NCBI GenBank assembly: GCA_910587575.1
Contig: CAJULU010000002.1
Location: 1 to 64,000, forward strand
Source of the DNA: an uncultured Dorea sp.
GTDB lineage: Bacteria > Bacillota > Clostridia > Lachnospirales > Lachnospiraceae
Direction: 5' to 3'
Length of the DNA stretch: 64,000 bases
Position 1 is the stretch's first letter. Every line of letters begins with the position of its first letter. Of this stretch, positions 8,850 to 18,654 are shown piece by piece. A model generated the notes under the pieces. The model saw nothing but the letters and a program-made list of their open reading frames with translations, was not told where the DNA came from and did not search any database. Made by a program: the position numbers and the translations under genes.

Positions 8850-10605
8850 GATTTTCTACTTCTTTAATTTTTCCATCGGCGACACGGTATACAATGTCGC
8901 AATCTGATATCGTTGTAAGTCTGTGCGCAATGATTATCAATGTCTTTTTTCCATGAAGCGCATTAATAGAATCCATAATCTCGATCTCTGTTTCATTGTC
9001 TAGTGCCGAAGTAGCCTCATCAAGCACAATAATCTCTGGATCTGTATAAAGAGCTCTCGCAATCCCTATACGCTGTCTCTGGCCGCCGGAAAGTCTGACA
9101 CCACGTTCACCAATCTCTGTATATATCGTATCGGGCAGGCTGCTGACATACTCTTTTAAACTTGCCTCATCAAGAGCCTGCCATATTTTTTCTTCGTCGA
9201 TTTTATCTTCCCCGATTCCATATGCAATATTAGCGGCTATCGTATCATCCAGCATAAAGATCATCTGCGGAATATAGCTGATTTTAGAAAGCCACCTCCC
9301 ATAATCTTCCATAATATCAACCCCGTCACATACAATCTGCCCCTTTTGCGGCACAAGCAGGCCAAGAATAATATCTACCGCAGTCGTTTTTCCCGCACCC
9401 GATTCTCCTATAATTCCAACTGATTTACCTATCGGTATTTTCATATTTGCATTATCAAGAATATATTTTTCAGTATTAGGATATTTATAAGAAATATTTT
9501 GCAAGTTCACTTCACAGATCGCTGAAAACATGTCTCTTTCAGAAACGGTATTATTTTGTATAACTTTACTTTTTTCGTGATTATTTACTATAGTCAAGGT
9601 TTCCACAACGGCATCCATAGCCGGTGAATAATAAGATATATCAGCCATAACATTACTGATCTTATTTGCCGATGGCAGTATTCTCACCGCCGCCAGAGCG
9701 AATGCACTGAACTGAGGTAAAAGCTGTGACAATGACTTTCCATTCATAAGGAGAATTAACATTAATAATAGCATCGCCGATACTGTAACTGATTCTAATA
9801 TAACTCTGGGCGCCGCTGACAGTACATTATAGCCTTGCCCTGCAACTGCAGCCTGCCGGGCATATTTTGTATATTGCCTGGTAAAAAAAGCTTCCTTTTT
9901 TGCAACCTTGGTCTCTTTAATCCCCGATACTGCCTGCATAACCCATTTACTTCCCTCTGTATTTGCCTGGCGAAAAATCACACCGCACCGAAACATACGT
10001 TTTTTCATGAACTTAAATATTAAAATTAATTGGATCAGCACAACAATCGTAACAAAAGCAGCCATATAGATGTCAACAAAACAAATTGCAATAAATAATG
10101 AAAGGCTGATTAATATTTCAGAAAAGAAGGTCATAATACTCGTAAGCAGTCCAAAGCAGTTGCTTACATCATTAACAATAATTTTCATGACATCAGCCGT
10201 TGACTTATCAAGGTAAAATTCGTAAGGATAGTCCAGATAGACGGCCATAATTCTTCTTTGTGTATCAACCCGGTTATTTGTTATGAACCTTGTCTGAACA
10301 TATTCTTTCAATATTAAAAAAATCCCTTTAACAAGATATATTCCAATCATGAAACACATAATAAAAATCATAAAGGCATGCGTATCCTCAAGATGAAATA
10401 ATCTGCTTGCAAATACAACAAACCGGTTATCCGAAAAAAACTCTTCATCCATCATTACCGTTATAAGCGGAACAATCATTGATACGCCAAATGTTTCTAA
10501 TACACTGGCAATAATCATCATAAACAATAAATATATAATCTTTCTCTTCTGGACGCTATTGAATATTCTTCTGTATTTGCCTAAGGTTTTAAATAAGTCC
10601 TTCAT
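8821..10605 (-). CDS. ABC transporter, MsbA/PglK-like glycan flippase (fused TM and ATPase)
   Basis: A 594-residue half-transporter with about six membrane helices in residues 20-310, then an ATPase domain. It has Walker A GESGAGKTT (~400-408), signature LSGGQ (~505-509), Walker B with LDEATS (~528-533), and an H-loop IIAHR. Architecture and neighbours suggest a homodimeric flippase that moves lipid-linked oligosaccharide across the membrane, as PglK does; drug or lipid export cannot be excluded. It is the only obvious flippase here, as no Wzx is visible in the window. Its start follows the GT8 stop by 6 bp. Confidence 0.88.
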   Translation of the reverse strand: MKDLFKTLGKYRRIFNSVQKRKIIYLLFMMIIASVLETFGVSMIVPLITVMMDEEFFSDNRFVVFASRLFHLEDTHAFMIFIMCFMIGIYLVKGIFLILKEYVQTRFITNNRVDTQRRIMAVYLDYPYEFYLDKSTADVMKIIVNDVSNCFGLLTSIMTFFSEILISLSLFIAICFVDIYMAAFVTIVVLIQLILIFKFMKKRMFRCGVIFRQANTEGSKWVMQAVSGIKETKVAKKEAFFTRQYTKYARQAAVAGQGYNVLSAAPRVILESVTVSAMLLLMLILLMNGKSLSQLLPQFSAFALAAVRILPSANKISNVMADISYYSPAMDAVVETLTIVNNHEKSKVIQNNTVSERDMFSAICEVNLQNISYKYPNTEKYILDNANMKIPIGKSVGIIGESGAGKTTAVDIILGLLVPQKGQIVCDGVDIMEDYGRWLSKISYIPQMIFMLDDTIAANIAYGIGEDKIDEEKIWQALDEASLKEYVSSLPDTIYTEIGERGVRLSGGQRQRIGIARALYTDPEIIVLDEATSALDNETEIEIMDSINALHGKKTLIIIAHRLTTISDCDIVYRVADGKIKEVENRNLPHYSDG

Positions 10606-10611
10606 AAACTA

Positions 10612-11562
10612 TCAGCCCCAATTCTTAACTTTTCCTTTTCCAGCCCAGTATCCGATATGCTCACCCAGTCTCTTTATAAAGCCCTTAACACCATTTTTCT
10701 TAAGCTGATTTAACATCCCGGTTACTCTTGCCTGCAGCAGATTCTGTCTCTTAAGTTCCACATCTCCATAGACCGAGGCCTTATATGTACAATACCATTC
10801 ATCCGCACAGGGAATAAATGAAAATTTCCATGGTTTCATTCCTGAAGCAAAATGAATAATAACTGCGTCATCTACCAATTCCTTAAATGAAGCATACTCC
10901 GTACCATATAGTTTGTTTACTTTATCAAGCTTATAGACTCTTCTTTCATCGCCAAGAAATTTATCTGCGATACAGTTGAATTTCGGCGGCAGAAACAGAA
11001 TCTGATCACCCAGCACCATATTAAATGTCTGCTGATCCATGGATCCCCTGTCGCCAAGTTTCTTTCTCTCCGCCACAAGCCTTTCTGCCATATGTTCTGT
11101 CCGCATCTTATCTGCATTAAAAAGCATAATGCCGGCATTAATCATTCTTTTATTACTCGATAACATTTCCAGGGACGGCGCCCCGCCTGCATAGCATTCT
11201 CCCAGATTCATATTGTATAAATCAGATAAATCATTCCTCACGCAGATATCACCGTCAAGATAGATCAGCTTTTCATAAGAAGGAATCAGATCACAAATAT
11301 TAAATTTTAAAAGGCAGGCAATCGGTATATGTGCAAGCTGTCTGATATCACGGTATTCTTCAAGGGATGCCTCAATGATATTCATACGCATATCTTTCTT
11401 TTCAAGGATCCTAAACTTACTCTTTGCCATTTCCGTGCAATCCGCTGTAACCACATAAACATCATATTCTGTTTCTTTTTTCTTCGAATAATACAGCGAA
11501 GTCATTGCGACAATCGTCTGCATAATAAAATTCTCATCCGTTATAAAAACCACAGGAATCAT
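10612..11562 (-). CDS. Family 8 glycosyltransferase
   Basis: A GT8 enzyme beginning MIPVVFITDENFIMQTIVAMTS. It has the metal-binding YLDGDICV (DGD at ~103-105 counted from this ATG) and late motifs VIIHFASGMKPWKF and DEWY. GT8 members are retaining galactosyl- or glucosyltransferases of lipopolysaccharide and exopolysaccharide. An upstream in-frame TTG at 11586 would add eight basic residues and overlap the preceding gene by 22 bp. I prefer the ATG at 11562, just after the upstream stop, but AGGAAG before the TTG makes the longer form possible. Confidence 0.85.
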   Translation of the reverse strand: MIPVVFITDENFIMQTIVAMTSLYYSKKKETEYDVYVVTADCTEMAKSKFRILEKKDMRMNIIEASLEEYRDIRQLAHIPIACLLKFNICDLIPSYEKLIYLDGDICVRNDLSDLYNMNLGECYAGGAPSLEMLSSNKRMINAGIMLFNADKMRTEHMAERLVAERKKLGDRGSMDQQTFNMVLGDQILFLPPKFNCIADKFLGDERRVYKLDKVNKLYGTEYASFKELVDDAVIIHFASGMKPWKFSFIPCADEWYCTYKASVYGDVELKRQNLLQARVTGMLNQLKKNGVKGFIKRLGEHIGYWAGKGKVKNWG

Positions 11563-11564
11563 AC

Positions 11565-12590
11565 CTATTTCTCTCTTTCTCTCCAAACTTTCTTCCTACG
11601 GATCTGATTTCTCCTTTCCCACATTCTGTACCACAGAAATGGGCAAAAATACCCCACCAAAACCAGTATTTTCTTTTTCAAATCCAGTTCAGCTCTCATT
11701 ATTTCTATCAGCAGACCTTTTAATTCTTTCCTGCTTCCTGCGACAACCTCCTTATAATCATTGCCACATTTACTCAGTCTATATCTATTCACTATTAATG
11801 CATTACAATGGAGATACATCGACTGACAGAACAACCTGCTCCCCTCTTCTCTTTTAAAAAACAACATACGTTCTCTGGACGTAGCAGTACGGTCTAAATC
11901 ATTCTGCGGTTTATAGTCATGCGTAAGGCTGTCTTTTCTCTTCGACTGATACAGATATAATGGTTCATCTATAACAACTACCTTTGTAACACTCCAATAC
12001 AGCAAATACGCTATAGCCGTATCTTCGGAAAGCATTCTGCCATCCGGGAACCTTACCCTATGAAAGACTTCGCGAGAATATAGCTTGGAGTGCACACAAT
12101 CATAATCATTTGCATTTTTCTCAAACATAAGTTTTTGACACATTTGTTTTCCGGATACGGTAAATGTATCATTCGTATACAAACCGGACATATGTTCAAA
12201 ATCTATTTTGTGAAAATCCATGAATGCATAGGTTCTGCATTGCACAATCCCAGCGTTGTATTTAAGCGCCGCTTCAACCATTTTTTCTATACAAATCTCT
12301 TTTACCAGATCGTCAGAATCGATAAATACAGCGAACTCTCCTCTGAAGACTTCCAGCCCTGTATTTCTTGCCGTTGCCGGGCCACCATTCTTCTGATGGA
12401 TCACAACTACTCTTTCATCTCTTTTCCTGTATTCATCACAGATCTCCGGGGAATCATCGGTAGATCCGTCATCCACCAGTATAATTTCAAGATTTTTATA
12501 TGTCTGACTGATAATACTATCAATACATCTCCGTAAATATTTCTCAACATTATATACTGGCACAATTATCGAAACCAATTGCTTCTCCAT
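11565..12590 (-). CDS. Family 2 glycosyltransferase
   Basis: A GT2/GT-A enzyme: MEKQLVSIIVPVYNVEKYLRR, LVDDGSTDDSPEICDEY, GGPATARNTG, and the acidic IDSDD. The basic tail is typical of WaaV/EpsH-like transferases in capsule loci. The frame extends upstream to 12650, but the first 20 residues of that longer form are translated from a dispersed repeat copy. The ATG at 12590 has GAGGAGAG at ideal distance, so it is taken as the start. The encoded order suggests it acts after the two GT4 enzymes. Confidence 0.88.
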   Translation of the reverse strand: MEKQLVSIIVPVYNVEKYLRRCIDSIISQTYKNLEIILVDDGSTDDSPEICDEYRKRDERVVVIHQKNGGPATARNTGLEVFRGEFAVFIDSDDLVKEICIEKMVEAALKYNAGIVQCRTYAFMDFHKIDFEHMSGLYTNDTFTVSGKQMCQKLMFEKNANDYDCVHSKLYSREVFHRVRFPDGRMLSEDTAIAYLLYWSVTKVVVIDEPLYLYQSKRKDSLTHDYKPQNDLDRTATSRERMLFFKREEGSRLFCQSMYLHCNALIVNRYRLSKCGNDYKEVVAGSRKELKGLLIEIMRAELDLKKKILVLVGYFCPFLWYRMWERRNQIRRKKVWREREK

Positions 12591-12618
12591 TCTTTCCACT
12601 CTCCTCATACAATCTCCG

Positions 12619-12684
12619 TATAACATAATAGACGAAGTCCATCTGCCCACAGGGCGTGAATTACAGTATACCCTTTGGTATACC
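12619..12684. repeat. Dispersed palindromic repeat, copy B (diverged)
   Basis: A degenerate family member: GACGAAGTCCA core, then AGGGCGTG...TATACCC and a closing GGTATACC. It fills the gap between two glycosyltransferase genes. Its right end supplies the stop codon and the last residues (GIPKGIL) of the upstream GT4 gene, so repeat insertion has reshaped that C-terminus. Confidence 0.6.
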
Positions 12685-13803
12685 GTATTCGTTCAGAGAC
12701 AGATACACCTCCTGCAGATACAACGCAGTCTTTTTGATATCATACCCCGCCCCGGCCACATCCTTACAGGCCCTCTCCCTGTCCGGCGAAATCTGCAGCC
12801 TTTTTACAATTTCCTCCCCCCATCCGGCGCAGCCCAGCTCCAGCCTCATCACCTTAACATCCCTGCAGATCACCGCCTCCAAAGGCACCTTTTCAGAGAC
12901 GAAACACGGCAGACCGGCCGCCTGTGCCTCTATAAGCGAAATCCCCAGTCCTTCCCATTTCGAAGGGAACAGGAAAACATCGAATGCACTATACAGCTTA
13001 TGAACATCCCCAACACTGCCTGCCATCCTCACGGCACTCTGAATCCCCATTTTCTCTGCAGCTGCCTCAATCTGTTCCCGGAGTTCCCCATCGCCGCCCC
13101 ATAGCAATATGGTATCGCTCGCACGTTTATGCACTTCCAGAAACACATCCAGAATAAAAAAAGGATTTTTCGCATCGCACAGCCTTCCCACCGTACCTAT
13201 GACTTTTTTATCCCCAAGATGAAATTCTTTCCGAATCTCTGTCTCATACCCTCTGTCATACCGGAAAGCGTCCACATCAATAGCATTTTTTATAACCTTA
13301 TAATGCATAGGATCCCCGACTACACGTCCCCCGAACATCCACTTCCCGGCATTTTCCGAACAGGCGAAAAAGTAATCCGCAATATAACGTACCGGATACT
13401 GCATAACATCTTTTATCCAGCCCTTCATCCCTCTGCCATTTGATGTGCTATGGCTATGGGCAATCACTGTTCTTCCGGCATCTTTAGCCATTTTCATATA
13501 GATGCAGGCCGTACTTCTTACATGTCCATGGACAACGATCCACTCGGGATGTTCAGCCAGAAGCCTTTTCCATGATCTCCAATACACAAGCGCATTCTTA
13601 AGACTGAATTTTCCTGCCAGATAAATTCTGCCGCCCATTTCTTCAATCTCTTTTCTGTATGAGCAGTTTTCGTCTGTATGGATCACAAAGTCAAACTGAA
13701 GCCTTGTCCGGTCAATATGCCGGTAAACATTCATAACAAATGTCTCCGCCCCGCCCCGGTGCAATGCCCCTAATACATGTACTACTCTGACAGGTTCCAC
13801 CAT
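12661..13803 (-). CDS. Family 4 glycosyltransferase (GT-B)
   Basis: A 380-residue retaining GT-B enzyme. The N-terminal domain has HVLGALHRGGAETFVMNVYRH. The C-terminal donor domain has KKVIGTVGRLCDAKNP, LLWGGDGELR, and the signature FPSKWEGLGISLIEAQAAGLPCFVSE. It is of the EpsF/CapM-like type found in exopolysaccharide clusters. The last seven or so residues come from a dispersed repeat. The start is 2 bp before the stop of the next upstream gene. Confidence 0.88.
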   Translation of the reverse strand: MVEPVRVVHVLGALHRGGAETFVMNVYRHIDRTRLQFDFVIHTDENCSYRKEIEEMGGRIYLAGKFSLKNALVYWRSWKRLLAEHPEWIVVHGHVRSTACIYMKMAKDAGRTVIAHSHSTSNGRGMKGWIKDVMQYPVRYIADYFFACSENAGKWMFGGRVVGDPMHYKVIKNAIDVDAFRYDRGYETEIRKEFHLGDKKVIGTVGRLCDAKNPFFILDVFLEVHKRASDTILLWGGDGELREQIEAAAEKMGIQSAVRMAGSVGDVHKLYSAFDVFLFPSKWEGLGISLIEAQAAGLPCFVSEKVPLEAVICRDVKVMRLELGCAGWGEEIVKRLQISPDRERACKDVAGAGYDIKKTALYLQEVYLSLNEYGIPKGIL

Positions 13804-13805
13804 AA

Positions 13806-14903
13806 TTATCCTTCCAGTCCTTTTATTTCATCTATATAAGCTTTCACAACCCTCTCTCTGTCAAACTCCCGTTCTACCTTCCGTCTTCCCGCAAGCCCCA
13901 TTGCCCTTCGTTCCTCATATGACATAGAGAGAAATTTTTCAATCTTACATACCAGATCCCTGGTATCTTTCTCCTTAACCAGAAATCCCGTCACTCCATC
14001 CTCAACAATCTCCCCACATCCGCTTCTTGACGTTGTGATAACCGGCCTGCCGGAAGCGGCGGATTCCAGCAATACATTATTCATTCCTTCCGGATAATAG
14101 GAGGGAAGAACCATGCAGCTGCTCATTTTCTGATATTCCGACATATTTTTCTGCAGTCCATGATAAACAATATTGCCGTTTTCATTCTCCCTCTGCAAGA
14201 TAGCAACATAGTGTTCATCATCGCATCCGCCGATCACATGAAAATAAACCTTTTTATGTTCTTTCCGGATCTCTCCGGCCGCTTCAAGATACTGGTCTAT
14301 TCCCTTTTCCTTCAGGATTCTCGCTACAAACAGAAAATGAACCTCTTCTGTGTCCGGATATTCCAGTACCGGATATTTTCCCAGATTCACCCCCGAACCG
14401 GGAAGCAGTCTGCTCTTTCTGCGGATAATATGATTTTGTGTAAAGAATTCTCTGTTTTCGCTGTTTTGAAAAAAGACACAGGCTGCTTCTTTCAATGCAA
14501 TCTGATACAGAAAAAGGGTTATTCTCTGCATCAGCCCCGGATATTCCACCGCTGTTCCCAGCCCCGTGATGTTTGTGATGTATGGAATATGGAACATCCG
14601 GCACACCATTCCTGCATAAATATTGGGTTTGATATTATACGTCAGCACAACATCCGGCCTGTGTCTGCGGATCATCTTTTTAAATAACAAAAGCATCGAA
14701 AGGTCTGTAAACGGATTTTTACTATGTCTTTTTATTGACATAGGTATCACGACTGCGCCCGATTCCTTAATTTTATCCTCATGCAGCTGCCTTTCACACA
14801 CAACGGTTACTTCGTAACCTGTCTGGATCAGCCTTTCAATGACCTCATATCTCAGATTATAAACATACGTTGTATCATTGGCTATCAACATTACCTTGTT
14901 CAA
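13806..14903 (-). CDS. Family 4 glycosyltransferase (GT-B)
   Basis: A 365-residue GT4 enzyme. MLIANDTTYVYNLR and the DVVLTYNIKPNIYAGM acceptor-domain motif resemble EpsD/PglA-type transferases, which add the second sugar to undecaprenyl-diphosphate-linked sugar. The donor domain has FLFVARILKEKGIDQYLEAA and PSYYPEGMNNVLLESAASGRPVITT. It directly follows the initiating sugar transferase with a 3-bp gap. The listed start is a TTG; an ATG four codons later (14891) is an alternative with a close AAGG. Confidence 0.88.
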   Translation of the reverse strand: MNKVMLIANDTTYVYNLRYEVIERLIQTGYEVTVVCERQLHEDKIKESGAVVIPMSIKRHSKNPFTDLSMLLLFKKMIRRHRPDVVLTYNIKPNIYAGMVCRMFHIPYITNITGLGTAVEYPGLMQRITLFLYQIALKEAACVFFQNSENREFFTQNHIIRRKSRLLPGSGVNLGKYPVLEYPDTEEVHFLFVARILKEKGIDQYLEAAGEIRKEHKKVYFHVIGGCDDEHYVAILQRENENGNIVYHGLQKNMSEYQKMSSCMVLPSYYPEGMNNVLLESAASGRPVITTSRSGCGEIVEDGVTGFLVKEKDTRDLVCKIEKFLSMSYEERRAMGLAGRRKVEREFDRERVVKAYIDEIKGLEG

Positions 14904-14906
14904 ATA

Positions 14907-16253
14907 CTATTCACTGATCCCCTCTGCGTTCTCTTTCATTAGTATAATCTTCAATGTCATCAGAATAATCTGTATATCTATCAGTACAGAATACTTTTCG
15001 ATATATAGCAGATCTAATTTCAGCTTGTCCAGAAAACTGGTATTATACTTCCCATACACCTGGGCATATCCGGTCAGTCCTGCCTTGACCTTCATACGGT
15101 ATTTAAACTCCGGGATCTTCTGGCAGTTCTTTTCAACGAATTCCGGCCTCTCCGGCCTGGGGCCGACGAAACTCATATCCCCTCTTAAGATATTTACCAG
15201 CTGCGGCAGTTCATCCAGTCTGGTCATTCTGAGAAAACTGCCTGTCCTGGTAATGCGGGAATCGCTTTTCTTTGCAAGCTGGACTCCGCCTTCCGATTCT
15301 GCATTTACTTTCATGCTGCGAAGCTTATACAGCCGAAAGGTCTTTCCATTGATGCTGCATCTTTCCTGGCTGTAGATCACAGGCCCTCCGTCCTCAAGCT
15401 TAATGGCCAGCGCAGACAAAACCACCAGCGGAAAAGTGAGTATCAGGACTACGATAGAGATGACAATATCCATGCCTCTTTTCACAATCCTCTGGGTAAT
15501 TGACAGGCCAATATTCTTGCACAAAAATAAGGGAGTATCAAAGACATCGACTTCTTCCGCTTCCTTTACAAAAATATCCGGTATTTTAGGGGTAAAATAA
15601 ACCATGATTCCATTATCAAAGCAGAATTTTAATATCTCATTCTTCTTTTTGCTTGGGATATCGTTTAAAATAACTCCGTCATAATCTAATAACTCATTTA
15701 TCCCTTTCTCTGCCAGATCCTTGAAATGCATATCTTTTTTTATAGTATACCGATCTGACCGGGTTAAGATCTTATCCCTTAAATTGTTCTTATAGTTTCC
15801 ATAAATAAGCAGTATCTCATATGGCGGGAACAGGATGTTATAGACCGGGGTAAAGATCAGTGTGATACACAGCATACTCACCCAGTTCCATACCAGCAAC
15901 CAGAGCATGACTTTTACGATCCTTAGGATGAGCGCCACTTTTCCGATCATTAATATCATCTGGACCGTCACGATGAGATGGGTGCATATTAATGATAATA
16001 ACTGTGAGACGAGCAGGCTGCCGATCTTGTAATACCCGATCTTAACACCTTTAAATACATGGAGCATGATGCCCAGAATAAGGAAAAAACAGATGGCGAT
16101 CAGCCAGTTACCTTTATTTTTGAACACGGTGTGCTGTAACTGATTGATTTCCTCGTTCCATGCCATGAAAAAAAAACTTGTTGGCAGAAGCATAAGCAGG
16201 GCGCCTATGACTCCGATATATATTTTTTTCCATGATTCCGCTTCGTTTTTCAT
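14907..16253 (-). CDS. Polyprenyl glycosylphosphotransferase (initiating sugar transferase)
   Basis: A 448-residue WbaP/WcaJ-type protein. About four or five N-terminal membrane helices lead to a CoA-binding-like central region. The bacterial sugar transferase domain starts at ~255: VKRGMDIVISIVVLI hairpin, GGPVIYSQER, FRLYKLRSMK, TRLDELPQLVNILRGDMSFVGPRPE and GLTGYAQVYG. The enzyme transfers a sugar-1-phosphate to undecaprenyl phosphate and so starts each repeat unit. It is the first gene of the leftward operon, with a promoter at 16392-16420. Which sugar is used cannot be read from sequence. Confidence 0.92.
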   Translation of the reverse strand: MKNEAESWKKIYIGVIGALLMLLPTSFFFMAWNEEINQLQHTVFKNKGNWLIAICFFLILGIMLHVFKGVKIGYYKIGSLLVSQLLSLICTHLIVTVQMILMIGKVALILRIVKVMLWLLVWNWVSMLCITLIFTPVYNILFPPYEILLIYGNYKNNLRDKILTRSDRYTIKKDMHFKDLAEKGINELLDYDGVILNDIPSKKKNEILKFCFDNGIMVYFTPKIPDIFVKEAEEVDVFDTPLFLCKNIGLSITQRIVKRGMDIVISIVVLILTFPLVVLSALAIKLEDGGPVIYSQERCSINGKTFRLYKLRSMKVNAESEGGVQLAKKSDSRITRTGSFLRMTRLDELPQLVNILRGDMSFVGPRPERPEFVEKNCQKIPEFKYRMKVKAGLTGYAQVYGKYNTSFLDKLKLDLLYIEKYSVLIDIQIILMTLKIILMKENAEGISE

Positions 16254-16391
16254 ATATCTTCTTGTCCTTTTATACTTGCCTTCTTATAGACGCAAGTATC
16301 TGTGGTGTGATTTTGGAGATGGAGATTATATGTATATATCGGCATAATTATATTTAATATAATATATATACCTTATTTCTATCTCTTCTGT

Positions 16392-16420
16392 ATTATATAA
16401 GACCAGAATAGAAAAGTCCA
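16392..16420 (-). promoter_or_regulatory. Promoter of the polysaccharide operon
   Basis: Minus-strand -10 TATAAT (16392-16397) and a -35-like TGGACT (16415-16420) separated by 17 bp. It leaves a ~130-nt untranslated leader before the initiating transferase. The element repeats almost exactly at 2772-2800 in front of the TA operon. The IS66 element has inserted only ~45 bp upstream of the -35. Confidence 0.55.
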
Positions 16421-16777
16421 CAAAAACATATGTTCTATCTTACAGATGCCCAAATTTTTTCGGGATCCCCAGGGTTACAGTTCAGAGGTTGAAAAAATCG
16501 TTGTGAAAAATGACGAAATTTAGTTTTTTATTTTGGGGATAACTTTTTGTGGCTGGAAAGACTATGTTGATAGTTTTCCGGCCAGTCTTTTTTCATAGAA
16601 ATATTCACATAAACAGGTATTTTTCTATTAATACAGCCTTTTATCCATCCTTTCATCCACATGCCCGCTTCAAAAAAAAGAAGTTATCCATAGTCAAACT
16701 GCCCATATGGAAATTTCCCGAAATTCGCCAGTTTAACGTTTTTTTGCTATACTATTACTAGAAAGAGAGGGAATGCC

Positions 16778-16951
16778 ATGAGTTCGGATTTAAAGGATTT
16801 AAAGAAAGAGATTGCCATGCGCGATGAACTGATTGCAGGCCTGGAAAGGGAACTCCGGCTCCAAAGCAGACTCATAGAGGAACAGAAAGAAATGATTGAG
16901 TTCCTTCAGGAGCATATCTCTAAAATAACGGATATCATTAACAGCGTATAA
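16778..16951 (+). CDS. Small coiled-coil accessory protein of the IS66-type element
   Basis: A 57-residue, highly charged helical protein (MSSDLKDLKKEIAMRDEL..., then EEQKEMIEFLQEH) with heptad-like hydrophobic spacing. GAAAGAGAGGGAA precedes its ATG, and it ends 22 bp before the transposase start. Small coiled-coil ORFs upstream of the transposase are seen in several IS66-like elements in place of classical TnpA/TnpB; a helper role is inferred. Confidence 0.7.
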   Translation: MSSDLKDLKKEIAMRDELIAGLERELRLQSRLIEEQKEMIEFLQEHISKITDIINSV

Positions 16952-16973
16952 TTCATTTACAGGAAGCACAGCC

Positions 16974-18647
16974 ATGATTGATTCTTTTGATTATGTAACA
17001 CTCCAGTGCCGGTTCAAAGCCCTAAAGGCAGAAGTGCAGGCATTTAAGTCCGGTGAAAAATACAGGCAGATAAAACTCCTGCATCAGAAAGACATCCATG
17101 CCTATGAGCGTAAAGTCCAGAAGCTGCAGGCAGAGCTTTCGCGCGCCCACAGTAAAGCCATTGATATACGCGACCAGTGGTTTCAGATATTTGAGGATAT
17201 GCAGAAAGAATACGACAGGAAACTGGAAGAACTCCGGAAGATAAACCGGGAACTGGAAAATCGGGCTTTAAAGGCCGAATGCCAGAGGGATGAGGCGTTA
17301 GGAAAAATAACCGTGCTGCGCCGCCAGCTGTATGAGACTGCCACAGAGCTTGAAGAGGAAAAAGGCAGGAATTTAAAGCTCCGGGCACAGATGAACCGGG
17401 ATTATGAAAATTCCTCCATGCCGTCGTCAAAAACCATCAAAAAGAAGAAAATTTCCAACAGCCGGGAAAAGAGTGGCCGGAAACCGGGCGGACAGCCAGG
17501 GCACAAAGGGCATGGAAGGAAAAAGCAGATTCCCACCAGGCCCGTGGTGGTGCTGCTGCCGCCGCAGGAAGTGCTGGAGGATCCGGATTTCAGGAAGACA
17601 TCAAAAACCATAAAAAAGCAGGTGGTAAGCATCCGCCTGGTTCTGGATGTGACAGAATACCATGCAGATATTTATTATAATTCCAAAACCGGAGAGCGTA
17701 TTCATGCCCCGTTTCCGCCAGGGGTGGTTGATGATGTAAATTATGCGGGGGACATAAAGGCCTTTCTGTTCCTGCTTAATAATGAGTGCTGCACATCCAT
17801 TGATAAATGCAGGAGATTCCTGTACGACCTGACGGAAGGGAAGCTGAACATTTCCAAAGGAATGATCAGCAGGCTTGGCAGAGAATTCGCAAAGAAATCA
17901 GAGAAAGAAATCAAAAGAAGCTATGCGGATATGCTGAAGGCGCCGGTGATGCATACGGACTGCACGAATGCCAGGGTGAACGGGAAGAATGCCTATGTAT
18001 TTATCTGTGCCGCACCAAATGGAGATGCAATATACTTCGCCCGGGAGAAAAAAGGGCATGAAGGAGTAAGGGGTACCGTGGCCGAAGATTACCAGGGAAT
18101 TCTGGTACACGATCATGAAAGTACCTTTTATAACTATGGCAGCGGCCATCAGGAATGCCTGGCTCATGTCCTGCGGTATCTGAAAGGCAGCATAGAGAAT
18201 GAACCAGACCGTGAATGGAACAAAAAAATGCGTTCACTGGTGCAGGAGATGATCCATTATAAGAATGGACTTTCAGATGATGAAAAGCCGGACGCAGACA
18301 AAGTAAAGGAATATGAGAGACGCTACCGGGAGATACTTGAGAAGGCAAAGGAAGAGTATGAGTACGTTCCGCCAGACAAGTATTACCGGGACGGATATAA
18401 CCTGCACCGGAGGATGGAGCAATATATGAGCAATCATTTGCTGTTCCTTCACGATCAGAGAGTACCTGCAACAAATAATCTTGCAGAGCGTCTGCTCAGG
18501 GTATATAAAAGGAAACAGGCGCAGGCCGTGTCATTCCGGAGTTTCGACAGTATCGAGTTTCTCTGTCAGTGCATGAGCATGCTGTTTATGATGCGCAAAA
18601 ATGAAGAAACAAATGTATTCAATAGAGTATCCAGAATATTTGGATAA
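16974..18647 (+). CDS. IS66 family transposase
   Basis: A 557-residue transposase. The long N-terminal coiled coil (~1-145) is followed by the IS66 zinc-finger/linker region (NSREKSGRKPGGQPGHKGHGR) and the DDE catalytic domain. That domain has MHTDCTNARVNGKNAYVF, the LVHDHESTFYNYG acidic motif, HQECLAHVLRYLKG, and TNNLAERLLRVYKRKQ with the final catalytic Glu. The length is normal for the family and no frame is broken. The usual TnpB cysteine motif is absent from the element. Confidence 0.92.
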   Translation: MIDSFDYVTLQCRFKALKAEVQAFKSGEKYRQIKLLHQKDIHAYERKVQKLQAELSRAHSKAIDIRDQWFQIFEDMQKEYDRKLEELRKINRELENRALKAECQRDEALGKITVLRRQLYETATELEEEKGRNLKLRAQMNRDYENSSMPSSKTIKKKKISNSREKSGRKPGGQPGHKGHGRKKQIPTRPVVVLLPPQEVLEDPDFRKTSKTIKKQVVSIRLVLDVTEYHADIYYNSKTGERIHAPFPPGVVDDVNYAGDIKAFLFLLNNECCTSIDKCRRFLYDLTEGKLNISKGMISRLGREFAKKSEKEIKRSYADMLKAPVMHTDCTNARVNGKNAYVFICAAPNGDAIYFAREKKGHEGVRGTVAEDYQGILVHDHESTFYNYGSGHQECLAHVLRYLKGSIENEPDREWNKKMRSLVQEMIHYKNGLSDDEKPDADKVKEYERRYREILEKAKEEYEYVPPDKYYRDGYNLHRRMEQYMSNHLLFLHDQRVPATNNLAERLLRVYKRKQAQAVSFRSFDSIEFLCQCMSMLFMMRKNEETNVFNRVSRIFG

Positions 18648-18654
18648 AGGAGAA

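Noticed and set aside
12090..12536. 148-codon plus-strand frame inside the GT2 gene
   Set aside because: Antisense to a clear glycosyltransferase; no motif.
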